A DNA stretch of 64,000 nucleotides, from assembly GCA_041263285.1 (NCBI GenBank), contig JBFSVS010000002.1:28156-92155 (forward strand), in the 5' to 3' direction. The DNA is from Acidiparvus fluvialis. Its GTDB lineage: Bacteria > Acidobacteriota > Holophagae > Holophagales > Holophagaceae. Below the pieces are notes generated by a model. It saw nothing but the letters and a program-made list of their open reading frames with translations, ran no database searches and had not been told where the DNA came from. Shown piece by piece: positions 25,295-33,337 of the stretch. Positions within the stretch are counted from its first letter, which is position 1; the number at the start of each line of letters is the position of its first letter. The position numbers and the translations under genes were made by a program.

Positions 25295-25882
25295 ACTATC
25301 CTTTCGTAAAACCAACTTGATAGACTCTTCTAGAGATGGCGCTGGATCAAGCGCTCTGATTTGGTTTATAGCCTGCCGAATTGCGTCGTCCCGGTAGCCT
25401 AGATTGATTAGGGCAGATTTAAGATCCTTTTCTAATGGACTTGAAAGAGAAGATTCCAAAATTCCATGGAGTCCCGATATGCCGCCAAGTTTCTCACTCA
25501 ACTGGAAGCATATTTTTTCAGCAGTCTTTTTTCCTATACCTTTGATTGATACTAGGTAATCAATATTTCTTGCTTGAATAGCCCGAATGAGTTCGCCATA
25601 ACTCTGTGATCCAAGAATATCCAAAGCTAATTTTGTACCAATACCGTCAACTTGAATAAGTTTCATATACAATTCTTTTTCTTCCAAACTATAAAATCCA
25701 ACAAGACTAATATCATTCTCTCTTACAACAAGTTCGGTATAAAGCAGTACAGAAGATCCTTCAGGCGGCAAGTGTGCGAAGGTAGATGAAGAAATCGAAC
25801 AGACATAGCCTACTCCTGCGCATTCGATAATCGCTTGATGGGTTTGCTTGCTGAATAATGTACCTTTGACGAGACCTATCAT
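25286..25882 (-). CDS. ruvA: Holliday junction branch-migration protein RuvA
   Basis: DNA-junction-binding tetramer that loads RuvB. Domain I begins MIGLVKGTLFSKQTHQAIIECAGVGY. The tandem helix-hairpin-helix motifs are LIQVDGIGTKLALDIL and LVSIKGIGKKTAEKICFQL. The C-terminal domain III (ALINLGYRDDAIRQAINQI) contacts RuvB. 198 residues is normal. Neither ruvB nor ruvC is adjacent; upstream lies tRNA-Ala on the opposite strand. lexA lies 3 kb away; SOS control of ruvA is common but I see no copy of the lexA-type inverted repeat in front of this gene. Confidence 0.96.
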   Translation of the reverse strand: MIGLVKGTLFSKQTHQAIIECAGVGYVCSISSSTFAHLPPEGSSVLLYTELVVRENDISLVGFYSLEEKELYMKLIQVDGIGTKLALDILGSQSYGELIRAIQARNIDYLVSIKGIGKKTAEKICFQLSEKLGGISGLHGILESSLSSPLEKDLKSALINLGYRDDAIRQAINQIRALDPAPSLEESIKLVLRKDSKK

Positions 25883-25939
25883 TGTTTAAGGATATCGAGA
25901 GTAGCCAACGAATACATTCATAGTTAAACTAGATTCAAT

Positions 25940-26015
25940 GGGGCTGTAGCTCAGCTGGGAGAGCGCTGCGTTCGCAATGCAGAGGTCGACGGTTCGATCC
26001 CGTTCAGCTCCACCA
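25940..26015 (+). tRNA. tRNA-Ala (anticodon CGC)
   Basis: Cloverleaf of 76 nt including encoded CCA. The acceptor GGGGCTG/CAGCTCC contains the alanine identity pair G3-U70. D-arm GCTCAGCTGGGAGAGC, anticodon stem CTGCG/TGCAG around TTCGCAA (anticodon CGC, codon GCG), T-arm CGACGGTTCGATCCCGTT. Confidence 0.96.
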
Positions 26016-26027
26016 CTCCCTATAAGC

Positions 26028-26054
26028 TCGCCCAAAGTGATGATTTGAGGGCGA
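26028..26054. terminator. Hairpin between tRNA-Ala and korB 3' ends
   Basis: TCGCCC (26028-26033) pairs with GGGCGA (26049-26054), optionally extended by AAA/TTT inside. It directly abuts the korB stop codon and follows tRNA-Ala by 12 bp, so it could end transcription from both sides. It lacks a long T-tract on either strand. Confidence 0.35.
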
Positions 26055-27101
26055 TTAAGTCAATGATTCCATGATCTCAGATAATACCTGCGGGCTTGGT
26101 TTTAGCGCCTGAAGATCGAGAGTCGCCAAGGGTTCGTCAACCAAATTTAATACTTTGTTGAAATCAGGAGACCCAGGTCGGATATAAAGGAGCCCCGTAA
26201 GAAGTTCGTTCTTTGACAAGGACTCTTTGATAAGTTTCGTTGCGGCAACGGCATCTGTTGGATCATAATTCTCATGAATATTTCTGAAGGTCACTTTTGA
26301 ACCATCTGGGAAAGAGACTGTTTTAGACTCACCTGCAGGTATCTCGACGTTCTCTAATTCATTGAAGGCCACGAAACCTAATTCATGGAGAGGCATCTCG
26401 TGATCCTTAATATTTTTATAGGATTTAGTGGAGCTGTCGTGGTTATTAAATGTGACACAGGGCGAAACAATATCAATAATTGATGTCCCCTCATAAGCAA
26501 AAGCAGCTTTTAAAATTGCATTCATTTGTTTGGGATTACCACTAAAAGATCTTGCAACAAAGCCGCAGCCTAATTCGATGGCTAGCGTTACCGGATCAAT
26601 AGGCTCTAAAGAATTAATACTCCCATATTTGAGAACAGAACCCTTGTCGGCAGTAGCTGAGAATTGGCCTTTGGTTAGCCCGTATACTCCGTTGTCTTCG
26701 ATAATGTAAACGATGGGGACATTGCGGCGAATCATATGGCACAATTGTCCCAAGCCAATGCTCATGGAATCTCCATCTCCGGAGACGCCTATATTGATTA
26801 GGTTCCTGTTTGCCATCGATGCTCCAGTGGCAACCGAGGGCATTCGACCGTGGACAGCATTGAAACCCCAAGCTTGATTAAAGAAATAAGCCGGTGTTTT
26901 AGAGGAGCAACCAATACCGGAGAGTTTAGCTACCCGAGTAGCATCGATGTTCATTTCCCATGCAGCATTAATTAATTGTGCTGTGATTGAATCGTGGCCA
27001 CACCCAGCGCAAAGGGTAGACTTTGAGCCAACGTAATCTTGTTTAGTGAGCCCTAGCTTATTGCTAGGAGGAACAGAACTGGCCGTGGGAGCGTTTGACA
27101 T
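26055..27101 (-). CDS. korB: 2-oxoacid:ferredoxin oxidoreductase, beta subunit
   Basis: Thiamine-diphosphate-binding subunit of the CoA-acylating 2-oxoacid:ferredoxin oxidoreductase, probably 2-oxoglutarate. The cluster/TPP region STLCAGCGHDSITAQL is near the N-terminus; the TPP motif GVSGDGDSMSIGLGQLCHM and NNGVYGLTKGQ-like stretch IEDNGVYGLTKGQFSAT follow. The C-terminal extension ends the two-subunit form. ATG 27101 has AGGA six bases upstream and is preferred to TTG 27107. It follows korA by 8 bp. Two-subunit KorAB enzymes usually act on 2-oxoglutarate in the TCA cycle; substrate is inferred. Confidence 0.92.
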   Translation of the reverse strand: MSNAPTASSVPPSNKLGLTKQDYVGSKSTLCAGCGHDSITAQLINAAWEMNIDATRVAKLSGIGCSSKTPAYFFNQAWGFNAVHGRMPSVATGASMANRNLINIGVSGDGDSMSIGLGQLCHMIRRNVPIVYIIEDNGVYGLTKGQFSATADKGSVLKYGSINSLEPIDPVTLAIELGCGFVARSFSGNPKQMNAILKAAFAYEGTSIIDIVSPCVTFNNHDSSTKSYKNIKDHEMPLHELGFVAFNELENVEIPAGESKTVSFPDGSKVTFRNIHENYDPTDAVAATKLIKESLSKNELLTGLLYIRPGSPDFNKVLNLVDEPLATLDLQALKPSPQVLSEIMESLT

Positions 27102-27109
27102 GATCAATC

Positions 27110-28912
27110 CTATGATTTAGAAACAATTTCATTGACTATTGATTGTGCATCTAGAGCTAGTCCGTTGTAGTGAAGAATGGAAATGAATTTAGCAGCATCA
27201 GCAGGATAAGCTTCCTTGAAGAGCCCAGCCATTTGACCATCTCGATTTTGCTCTACGACATAGATCATTTTTTTAGATTTGATAAACTCGTCTACTTCGC
27301 TGGTGAATGGGAGGGCGCGAAGCCTCATGTAATCGACTTTGCGGCCCATGCGACCTAATTCGTCTTGAGCTTCGATGACCGCAGGATCGCTTGAGCCAAA
27401 AGCGATGATGCCCGAGTCGCTACCATTACCCCTTAAAATGGGTTTAGGCACAAAACTTTTGGCAGAGTAATATTTGCGTTTCAATCGGTCTACAAGGGCA
27501 ACGTAGTCCTCAGGCTTTTCTGAATATAGTGCTCGATCATTGTGTCCGCTCCCTCTTGTAAAATAGGCCCCCTTTCCTCCCGGGGTACCGGGTAGAGATC
27601 GATAGGGAATTCCATCATTATCCACATCACGATAGCGAGCAAATTCTTTGATTTCGCTGAGTTGCTGTTGATTTAACACTTTTCCACGATCGTAAGGTTT
27701 GTCTGGATAAGAGAAGGGGTCAGACATCCAATTTTGCATTCCGAGATCCAGATCCGAAACAACAAATATTGGTGTCTGGAAGCGCTCAGCTAAATCAAAT
27801 GATTGGTATGCAAATTCGAAACACTCCTGCATGTTTCCTGGATAAAGATTGATGTGAAGGGTATCGCCATGGCTACACTTCGCACAGATATCAATATCTC
27901 CCTGCATGGTCCTGGTGGGAAGACCAGTCGAAGGACCAGTTCTTGCAACATTAAAGAAAACTCCTGGTATCTCACTGAAGTATCCTAATCCAATAAATTC
28001 GCTCATAAGCGAGATACCTGGACCAGACGTCGTAGTCATACTTCTAGCCCCAGCCCAGCCCGCGCCGAGAACAGCTCCCGCAGAGGCTAACTCATCTTCC
28101 ATCTGAACTACAGCGTAGGTAGATTTTCCATCAGGGGTTTTACGGTACTCCTCTAGGTAATCAATGAGGCTCTCTGACAAACTACTAGCAGGTGTGATGG
28201 GATACCAAGCAAGGACAGTCACCCCAGCAAACATGCAGCCAATAGCTGAAGCCTCGTTACCGTCAACGATTATCTTGCCGAGAGTCTTATTATCCCTAAC
28301 GACCTTGAGGGGACTTGGATTTTTAATATTTTCTTTAGCCCAGAGGAAACCTGCTTCGATGGCGGCAACATTGATTTCAATAGCCTTTGCTTTACCCTTA
28401 AGTTGCTTTGCTATGGCCTTCTTTGCCTCTTCGGGCTCAATATTTAACAAAAAACATGTAACTCCAACATAAATCATATTTTTAACTAATTTATGAAGTT
28501 TTGGCTCTGGGCAGCAAGCGGTAACAATTTTTTGAAAAGGGACAGGGCAATAAACGAGATCATTTCTTAATCCCTCAAGCTTTAACGGCTCGTCATAAAT
28601 AACCAAACAACCCCCGTCAGCCTTCTGTACGTCTTCCTTAGCTGTTTCAGGGTTCATGAGTATCAACATTTCGTTGGTTGCCCTGCGTGCGGTATAGCCC
28701 TGAGCACTTGCACGGATGGTAAACCACGTAGGCAGACCAGCGATATTCGAGGGAAATAAATTCTTTCCACTGACGGGAACGCCCATTTGAAAAATTGAAC
28801 GCATTAAAACATTATTGGCTGTTTGAGATCCAGATCCGTTAACCGTGGCAATTTGGATGGAAAAATCATTAACCCTTACATCTAGGGATGGTGATAAGGC
28901 GTCTGATGACAT
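27110..28912 (-). CDS. korA: 2-oxoacid:ferredoxin oxidoreductase, fused gamma-alpha subunit
   Basis: 600 residues. The N-terminal third is the gamma domain (IQIATVNGSGSQTANNVLMR, FPSNIAGLPTWFTIRAS). The C-terminal part is the alpha/PYR domain: GCMFAGVTVLAWYPITPASS, then VVQMEDELASAGAVLGAGWAGAR and MTTTSGPGISLMSEFIGLG. This is the class II KorA layout. Partner korB follows. AGGAG precedes the ATG by four bases; a good -35/-10 pair lies at 28963-28991. Electrons go to ferredoxin, so the organism depends on ferredoxin for at least one oxoacid step. Substrate preference (2-oxoglutarate versus pyruvate) is inferred from architecture. Confidence 0.93.
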   Translation of the reverse strand: MSSDALSPSLDVRVNDFSIQIATVNGSGSQTANNVLMRSIFQMGVPVSGKNLFPSNIAGLPTWFTIRASAQGYTARRATNEMLILMNPETAKEDVQKADGGCLVIYDEPLKLEGLRNDLVYCPVPFQKIVTACCPEPKLHKLVKNMIYVGVTCFLLNIEPEEAKKAIAKQLKGKAKAIEINVAAIEAGFLWAKENIKNPSPLKVVRDNKTLGKIIVDGNEASAIGCMFAGVTVLAWYPITPASSLSESLIDYLEEYRKTPDGKSTYAVVQMEDELASAGAVLGAGWAGARSMTTTSGPGISLMSEFIGLGYFSEIPGVFFNVARTGPSTGLPTRTMQGDIDICAKCSHGDTLHINLYPGNMQECFEFAYQSFDLAERFQTPIFVVSDLDLGMQNWMSDPFSYPDKPYDRGKVLNQQQLSEIKEFARYRDVDNDGIPYRSLPGTPGGKGAYFTRGSGHNDRALYSEKPEDYVALVDRLKRKYYSAKSFVPKPILRGNGSDSGIIAFGSSDPAVIEAQDELGRMGRKVDYMRLRALPFTSEVDEFIKSKKMIYVVEQNRDGQMAGLFKEAYPADAAKFISILHYNGLALDAQSIVNEIVSKS

Positions 28913-28962
28913 AATGCTCCTGAATACCTCCGCATCTTAATTGGAGTTGACACGGAAATTAA

Positions 28963-28991
28963 ATTATCACACAAGGCATTAGAAAGCCCAA
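28963..28991 (-). promoter_or_regulatory. korAB promoter
   Basis: Reverse-strand TTGGGC (28986-28991), 17-bp spacer, GATAAT (28963-28968), about 50 bp before the korA ATG. Good spacing and one or two mismatches per box. It shares a 183-bp divergent intergenic region with the lexA promoter. Confidence 0.55.
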
Positions 28992-29053
28992 TAAATAGAG
29001 GGATTCTCGACATTTTTGATTCTTAATTTTTAGGGCCAAAAAAAACGAAAAAA

Positions 29054-29088
29054 AAGGGATTGACCCTTCTGTTTTTTTCCCCTAGTCT
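29054..29088 (+). promoter_or_regulatory. lexA promoter with overlapping inverted-repeat operator
   Basis: TTGACC (29060-29065), 17-bp spacer, TAGTCT (29083-29088). The predicted start point falls at or just before the lexA ATG at 29096. A perfect inverted repeat AAGGG-ATTGA-CCCTT (29054-29068) overlaps the -35 box and is a candidate LexA autoregulatory site; it is unlike the E. coli SOS box but LexA sites differ between phyla. Confidence 0.55.
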
Positions 29089-29095
29089 TGAATTT

Positions 29096-29734
29096 ATGAA
29101 ATCATCCGATCTTACCAAGCGGCAGTCAGCAGTCCTGACATTCATAAGGGATTTTGTAAGAAAAGAGCGTAGGAGCCCCACTCTGACTGAAATAGCGAAG
29201 GGGGTTAGAACCCATGCTGTATCTACGGTTCATAAACATGTCCAACATTTAATTGAAAAAGGCTTTTTGTCTAGAAGCCAAGGGAAGGGCAACAATATTG
29301 TAGTCATTGCCCCTGATTCCAGCTCACATTTTCAAGATATGACTCCAAGTTCTTCTAGATTCATTCCCTTTTATGGTGACATCGCGGCTGGTTCGCCGTT
29401 GACCCCCGATAGTCGAAGTATCCCCCTCGAAGTACCGAATACCATCCATAGGAATAGAGAAGACTTGTTTATCCTTCGGGTCAAGGGCGATTCAATGACT
29501 CAAGATGCCGTTTTAGATGGCGATTTTGTTATCCTGCAAAAAAAATCTGAGTACAGAAATGGAGACAGAGTTGTCGCTCTGATCGATGGCGATGAAGCAA
29601 CCCTCAAGGAATTCCAAAAGGATGCTGAAGGCATTTTATTGATTCCCCATAACCCCAGCTTAAAGCCTATGCGCTATCAAGAGGACCGTGTAGAGATTCA
29701 GGGTAAACTTGTAGGAGTGATGAGAAGTTTTTAG
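29096..29734 (+). CDS. lexA: SOS repressor LexA
   Basis: Transcription repressor/autoprotease of the DNA-damage response, 213 residues. Winged-helix DNA-binding domain (KRQSAVLTFIRDFVRKERRS, EIAKGVRTHAVSTVHKHVQH). Cleavage site Ala-Gly in DIAAGSPL; catalytic Ser in VKGDSMTQDAVLDGD; catalytic Lys in GDEATLKEF. The frame opens at 29060, but that TTG is the -35 box; ATG 29096 gives the family start. No Shine-Dalgarno is visible and the predicted transcript starts at the ATG, so translation may be leaderless. The recognition helix lacks the E. coli sequence, so a different SOS box is expected. Confidence 0.95.
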   Translation: MKSSDLTKRQSAVLTFIRDFVRKERRSPTLTEIAKGVRTHAVSTVHKHVQHLIEKGFLSRSQGKGNNIVVIAPDSSSHFQDMTPSSSRFIPFYGDIAAGSPLTPDSRSIPLEVPNTIHRNREDLFILRVKGDSMTQDAVLDGDFVILQKKSEYRNGDRVVALIDGDEATLKEFQKDAEGILLIPHNPSLKPMRYQEDRVEIQGKLVGVMRSF

Positions 29735-29771
29735 TACCAATAAGTTACCAAAACTAAACCCTGGAGCATTA

Positions 29772-30305
29772 GTGAGATACTTAATAATAGGTGTGGTAGT
29801 CATGTCATTTAACTTATCAAGTCTTTTTGGCGGCACAACCCCTGATGGATCAGAGTTAAAAGAAGGCCAGTTGGCCCCTGTTTTTGCTGCTCTGGACCAA
29901 AATAGCCGATCAATCAATCTTTCGGAGTTTAAAAATAAATCAAATGTAGTTTTATATTTTTACCCCAAAGACGACACTCCAGGTTGCACTGCCCAAGCCT
30001 GCAATCTTCGAGATAACATCAATACGATCAAGGCAATGAACGCTGTGATTCTAGGCGTGAGTGCTGATGACGTTAAGTCGCATCAAGAATTCGCCGAGAA
30101 ATATCAATTACCTTTTAGTCTCCTCGCCGATCCAAAAAAGGAAATAATCCAAAAATATGGCGTATCTATGCCCCTTGTGGGTATCGCGAAACGATGGACC
30201 TTTATCATTGGTAAAGATGGGTCTATTAAAAAAATTATAAAAGATGTGAAATCATCCACACATGATACGCAAGTCCTAGAGGCCCTAAGGCTCCTTAACC
30301 CCTAA
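29772..30305 (+). CDS. Peroxiredoxin, BCP/PrxQ type
   Basis: Thiol peroxidase reducing H2O2 and organic peroxides. The thioredoxin-fold AhpC/TSA core has YFYPKDDTPGCTAQACNLRD with the peroxidatic Cys followed five residues later by a resolving Cys, the atypical two-Cys BCP pattern. The GTG start at 29772 has GGAG five bases upstream and gives an N-terminal hydrophobic stretch (RYLIIGVVVMSFNL) that may be a signal peptide; ATG 29802 would give a cytoplasmic form. It lies 37 bp after lexA on the same strand, so the two may share a transcript, joining damage response and oxidant defence. Confidence 0.9.
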   Translation: MRYLIIGVVVMSFNLSSLFGGTTPDGSELKEGQLAPVFAALDQNSRSINLSEFKNKSNVVLYFYPKDDTPGCTAQACNLRDNINTIKAMNAVILGVSADDVKSHQEFAEKYQLPFSLLADPKKEIIQKYGVSMPLVGIAKRWTFIIGKDGSIKKIIKDVKSSTHDTQVLEALRLLNP

Positions 30306-30318
30306 TCAGCGAGTCTTT

Positions 30319-30900
30319 ATGCGCACTAGCGTATTGCTCGTAATCATAAGCGGTCTAGTAATTCAGACAACTGAACAGACTTTTGAGAAAAAACTTAAAG
30401 CAAGCCTTATAAATATGGAGTATCTTTTCTCTCAATCTAGTTCTAGCCCCATTTTTGGGGAAGCAAAAGAGAAAGGCCAAATCTTTGTTGGAGAGAAAGG
30501 CCAATTTCGTATGGACTATGATTCAGGGGTGTCCATCGTCTCTGACGGTCGAACGATAGTCCAATATGATCCCTCAACCAACACTGCTACTCGTTCATTA
30601 ATCTCTGCCGAGGTTAGAACTCATAGTCTTTGGGATATTATCTGCAATCAAGAATCGAACGCAACCACACAGGTCACCAAGATAAATTCCAATGCTTATG
30701 CCATCAGGGGCCTGGGTATTACATCAAATAATATGCCAATTGAATTCAGATTTAACGATTCTTACCTTGAATCGATTCAGTGGGTTGATAAATCCGGAGG
30801 AACGCAGATTCTTTCTTTAGGTAAGCCCAAGGCTCTCCGCTTCGAAAATCGTAAAAGACTTATCTTGACTCTCCCCAATAAAACTCGTTGGGTAAAATAG
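30319..30900 (+). CDS. LolA-like periplasmic outer-membrane lipoprotein carrier
   Basis: 193 residues with a short signal peptide (RTSVLLVIISGLVIQTT) and a LolA-type half-barrel: FSQSSSS near the N-terminus, GQIFVGEKGQFRMDYDSG (family: G.i...rP.rFRw.Y..P), IVSDGRTIVQYDPSTN, and a C-terminal ISFSN-like strand LRFENRKRLILTLP. It carries lipoproteins across the periplasm to LolB or the outer membrane. The typical Arg43-type residue is present in the FRMDY strand. It follows the peroxiredoxin by 13 bp and abuts the convergent mutase subunit with no gap. Confidence 0.82.
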   Translation: MRTSVLLVIISGLVIQTTEQTFEKKLKASLINMEYLFSQSSSSPIFGEAKEKGQIFVGEKGQFRMDYDSGVSIVSDGRTIVQYDPSTNTATRSLISAEVRTHSLWDIICNQESNATTQVTKINSNAYAIRGLGITSNNMPIEFRFNDSYLESIQWVDKSGGTQILSLGKPKALRFENRKRLILTLPNKTRWVK

Positions 30901-31302
30901 TCACCTTCCGACTTCTTTTTTTATGAACGAAACAACATCGTTAGTGTTGGTTCCTGGTTGAAATACCTCCCGAACACCTAGGTCTTTTAAAAATGGAAGA
31001 TCGGCATCGGGAATAATACCCCCTAGAAAAACAATAATGTCTGAGGCTCCAGCCTTCTTAAGATTTTCCATGATAGCCGGCACTAATTGATTATGAGCTC
31101 CGCTCAGTATAGATAAACCCAAAACTCTCGCATCCTCTTGGACCACGGCAGCAACAATTTGAGAGGGAGATTGCCTCAGTCCGGTGTAAATGACCTCCAT
31201 CCCTGCGTCTCTGAGTGCACGAGCAATAACTTTTGCACCTCGGTCATGACCATCGAGGCCAGGCTTTGCGATCACTACTCGAATTGGGACCATGAAACTC
31301 AT
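30901..31302 (-). CDS. Methylmalonyl-CoA mutase, small cobalamin-binding subunit
   Basis: 133-residue B12-binding domain of the mutase. It has the base-off signature KPGLDGHDRGAKVIARAL (D-x-H-x-x-G), LGLSILSGAH (SxL segment) and VFLGGIIPDADLP (the late GG loop), all expected for an adenosylcobalamin subunit. It pairs with the 552-residue catalytic subunit encoded 18 kb away at 49537, which lacks this domain. Such split mutases are known in archaea and several bacteria. Start ATG 31302 has AGG five bases upstream. Alone it has no activity; it could also serve another acyl-CoA mutase. Confidence 0.93.
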   Translation of the reverse strand: MSFMVPIRVVIAKPGLDGHDRGAKVIARALRDAGMEVIYTGLRQSPSQIVAAVVQEDARVLGLSILSGAHNQLVPAIMENLKKAGASDIIVFLGGIIPDADLPFLKDLGVREVFQPGTNTNDVVSFIKKEVGR

Positions 31303-31346
31303 TGTTACCTAACCATGTCGTGTAGGTAAACAATTGATGCAGATCC

Positions 31347-31802
31347 TCACCACTTATTGACGACTCTAAGACCCTCGTAGAGCCCAATTGCGACGGATTG
31401 CGCTAGGTTTAGGCTTCGAGTGAAGAACCCGACCATGGGGATCTTTATACTACTATCCCGGTATTCTTCAATAAGAGGTCGTGGTAAACCTGAAGTCTCA
31501 GACCCAAAAACTAAACCATCTTGGGGCTGCCAATCGACCTCCGTGTGTTTTCGGGCACCTTTAGTAGAAAATAAAAACAAACGCATACTCATATTTTTAT
31601 TTTTAAAGTCCTCCCAATTATCATAAAAATAGGGATCTAATTTTTCCCAATAATCCAAGCCAGATCGCCTAAGGTAATAGTCGGATATCTCAAAACCCAA
31701 AGGCCTAATGAGATGCAACCTGCAGTTATTATTAACGCACAACCTTCCGATACTCCCCGTATTTTGTGGGATCTCGGGTTGATGTAGGACAATATTAAAC
31801 AT
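31347..31802 (-). CDS. trmL: tRNA (cytidine/uridine-2'-O-)-methyltransferase TrmL-like
   Basis: SPOUT-class enzyme methylating the ribose of the wobble base 34 in tRNA-Leu species. Trefoil-knot motifs: MFNIVLHQPEIPQNTGSIGR at the N-terminus, LVFGSETSGLP, and IPMVGFFTRSLNLAQSVAIGLYE. About 151 residues from ATG 31802, the family start; the longer frame to 31835 is unlikely. That ATG shares two bases with an ATG of the opposite-strand HIT gene (CATG, 31800-31803), so neither gene has an intergenic promoter. No Shine-Dalgarno is visible upstream. Confidence 0.92.
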   Translation of the reverse strand: MFNIVLHQPEIPQNTGSIGRLCVNNNCRLHLIRPLGFEISDYYLRRSGLDYWEKLDPYFYDNWEDFKNKNMSMRLFLFSTKGARKHTEVDWQPQDGLVFGSETSGLPRPLIEEYRDSSIKIPMVGFFTRSLNLAQSVAIGLYEGLRVVNKW

Positions 31803-31812
31803 GGAGATGGCT

Positions 31813-32163
31813 ATGGAAAATTGTTTGTTTTGCAAGATTGTGAATGGGACCTTGCCTGCACATATCGTCTATAGTGACGAGACACTCACAGCATTTAAAG
31901 ATATTCATCCGCAGGCGCCTGTTCATATTTTGATCATACCAAAGCAACATGTAGATAATTTAGCAGGCATTTCTAAAGAAATGACCCCGGTTATCTCTCG
32001 TATTCCTGAAGTAGCAACTGTACTTGCAAAGGAGTACGGTATTGATAAGACTGGATTCAGGCTGCTCACAAATAGCGGAAGCGATGGTGGACAGACAGTC
32101 TATCACTTACATTTTCACTTGATGGGTGGAAAACCCCTTGGTCCAAAACTAGTTAAGGATTAA
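31813..32163 (+). CDS. HIT-family purine nucleoside phosphoramidase-like (HINT)
   Basis: Histidine-triad nucleotide hydrolase. CLFCKIVNGTLPAHIVY at the N-terminus, FKDIHPQAPVHILIIPKQH, and the catalytic triad YHLHFHLMGG at the C-terminus, all typical of the HinT branch. The frame allows ATGs at 31801, 31807 and 31813; only 31813 has a ribosome site (GGAG six bases upstream), giving 116 residues. It is divergent from trmL with overlapping potential start codons. It overlaps the convergent histidine kinase end by 4 bp. Confidence 0.93.
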   Translation: MENCLFCKIVNGTLPAHIVYSDETLTAFKDIHPQAPVHILIIPKQHVDNLAGISKEMTPVISRIPEVATVLAKEYGIDKTGFRLLTNSGSDGGQTVYHLHFHLMGGKPLGPKLVKD

Positions 32164-33200
32164 TTCAATGGGAGCGATAAAGTGAACGTAGAACCCTCTC
32201 CTAATTCGCTTTTCAAACTAATAGCCCCCCCTAATTTATTCGCAAGTTGTTTTACAATGGACAGCCCAAGGCCGGTTCCAGGTATGCCTCTTGCAGAAGA
32301 AGTTCGATAGAATCTTTCAAAAATCTTTTCTTGTTCCATAATTGCGATTCCGGGCCCTTCATCTTGAACCTGTATAACCATGCGATCTGAAACCAGACTG
32401 AAACTAAGACGTACCTTGGATTTAGGATCGGCATATTTAAAAGCATTAGAGATAAGATTGTGTATCATTTGATAAAGACGCAGTTTGTTTGTTCTAATAT
32501 CAATATTTTCTAATTGAGAATCTATTTCTGAAACCAAAGTGATTCCACGCTCCGAAGTTCTGCTTTTAAATTCAAAAAGAATCTCAGAAGTAAATTCATT
32601 GAAATCAAGTAAATCTTCTTTTTTCAGATTGGCCATATTCTCTATAGTCGATAAATCGGCTAAATCTTCTATTAGTTGCTGCATTCTATTAACCGATCTC
32701 TTAAGTATTCCTATATTTTGATTAAACAGATCACTTCCTCCTTCTTGAAGGTTCTCTAGAGCTATAGACATGGAGGTAATCGGGGTTCGAAGTTCATGAC
32801 TCATATTGGAGATAAACTTCTGACGTGTTTCTTCCAGACGAACTCGGCGTGTAATATCTTCAAAAGTAATCAGAATATAAGTTACATTTAGATATTCAAT
32901 CAATTTTCTTCTTAGAGATAAAACTATATATTTACGCTCAAGTGTGTACTCGTCGGCTAACCCCGACTTTATCCATTTCATACACTCAGGTTCCCTGAAC
33001 ACTAGGGGAAGCGGTGCCTTGAAGCTAAGGACACTATCTTCGCCAAGTATTCTATGAGCTGCCGTATTGTAAAATACCACTTGAATTTGGGACAATGCGG
33101 GCTCGTTATTAAATACAACAACCCCCTCTTTTAGTTCTTCGATGATCTGTCCCAGAGGGATCGGTGAATCTTGATGTTCTTTAGAACCCTTGTTGAACAT
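32160..33200 (-). CDS. Sensor histidine kinase with PAS domain, PhoR-like, no membrane span
   Basis: N-terminal PAS-like sensor (LGQIIEELKEGVVVFNNE, FYNTAAHRIL), HisKA with the H-box FISNMSHELRTPI, and a complete HATPase domain: NLISNAFKYADP (N), DEGPGIA (G1), FERFYRTSSARG (F) and GTGLGLSIVKQLANKLGG (G2). I start at ATG 33200 (346 residues): it has AAGG seven bases upstream and a -35/-10 pair at 33220-33247. The frame stays open to 33425, but that would run through the mraZ operator repeats; ATG 33332 is a second option. No response regulator is adjacent. It overlaps the HIT gene by 4 bp. Confidence 0.9.
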   Translation of the reverse strand: MFNKGSKEHQDSPIPLGQIIEELKEGVVVFNNEPALSQIQVVFYNTAAHRILGEDSVLSFKAPLPLVFREPECMKWIKSGLADEYTLERKYIVLSLRRKLIEYLNVTYILITFEDITRRVRLEETRQKFISNMSHELRTPITSMSIALENLQEGGSDLFNQNIGILKRSVNRMQQLIEDLADLSTIENMANLKKEDLLDFNEFTSEILFEFKSRTSERGITLVSEIDSQLENIDIRTNKLRLYQMIHNLISNAFKYADPKSKVRLSFSLVSDRMVIQVQDEGPGIAIMEQEKIFERFYRTSSARGIPGTGLGLSIVKQLANKLGGAISLKSELGEGSTFTLSLPLN

Positions 33201-33219
33201 GATTCTGCCTTGTTGACTA

Positions 33220-33247
33220 TGTATAGTATGGGATGACAAAGCCTCAA
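33220..33247 (-). promoter_or_regulatory. Probable promoter of the histidine kinase
   Basis: Reverse-strand TTGAGG (33242-33247), 16-bp spacer, TATACA (33220-33225), giving a leader of about 15 nt that contains the AAGG site before ATG 33200. Confidence 0.45.
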
Positions 33248-33307
33248 ATTTGATGTTAAACGCTATTTCAATGAGGGTTTCTTTGAGAATTTCGTTTATT
33301 TTCTCCC

Positions 33308-33337
33308 TTGTAAGATTTCTAGTCTTTTCCATACTAA
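33308..33337 (+). promoter_or_regulatory. Possible mraZ promoter
   Basis: TTGTAA (33308-33313) and TACTAA (33332-33337) are separated by 18 bp immediately upstream of the TGG repeat array. The transcription start would fall inside the array, as expected for repression by MraZ. Confidence 0.38.
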
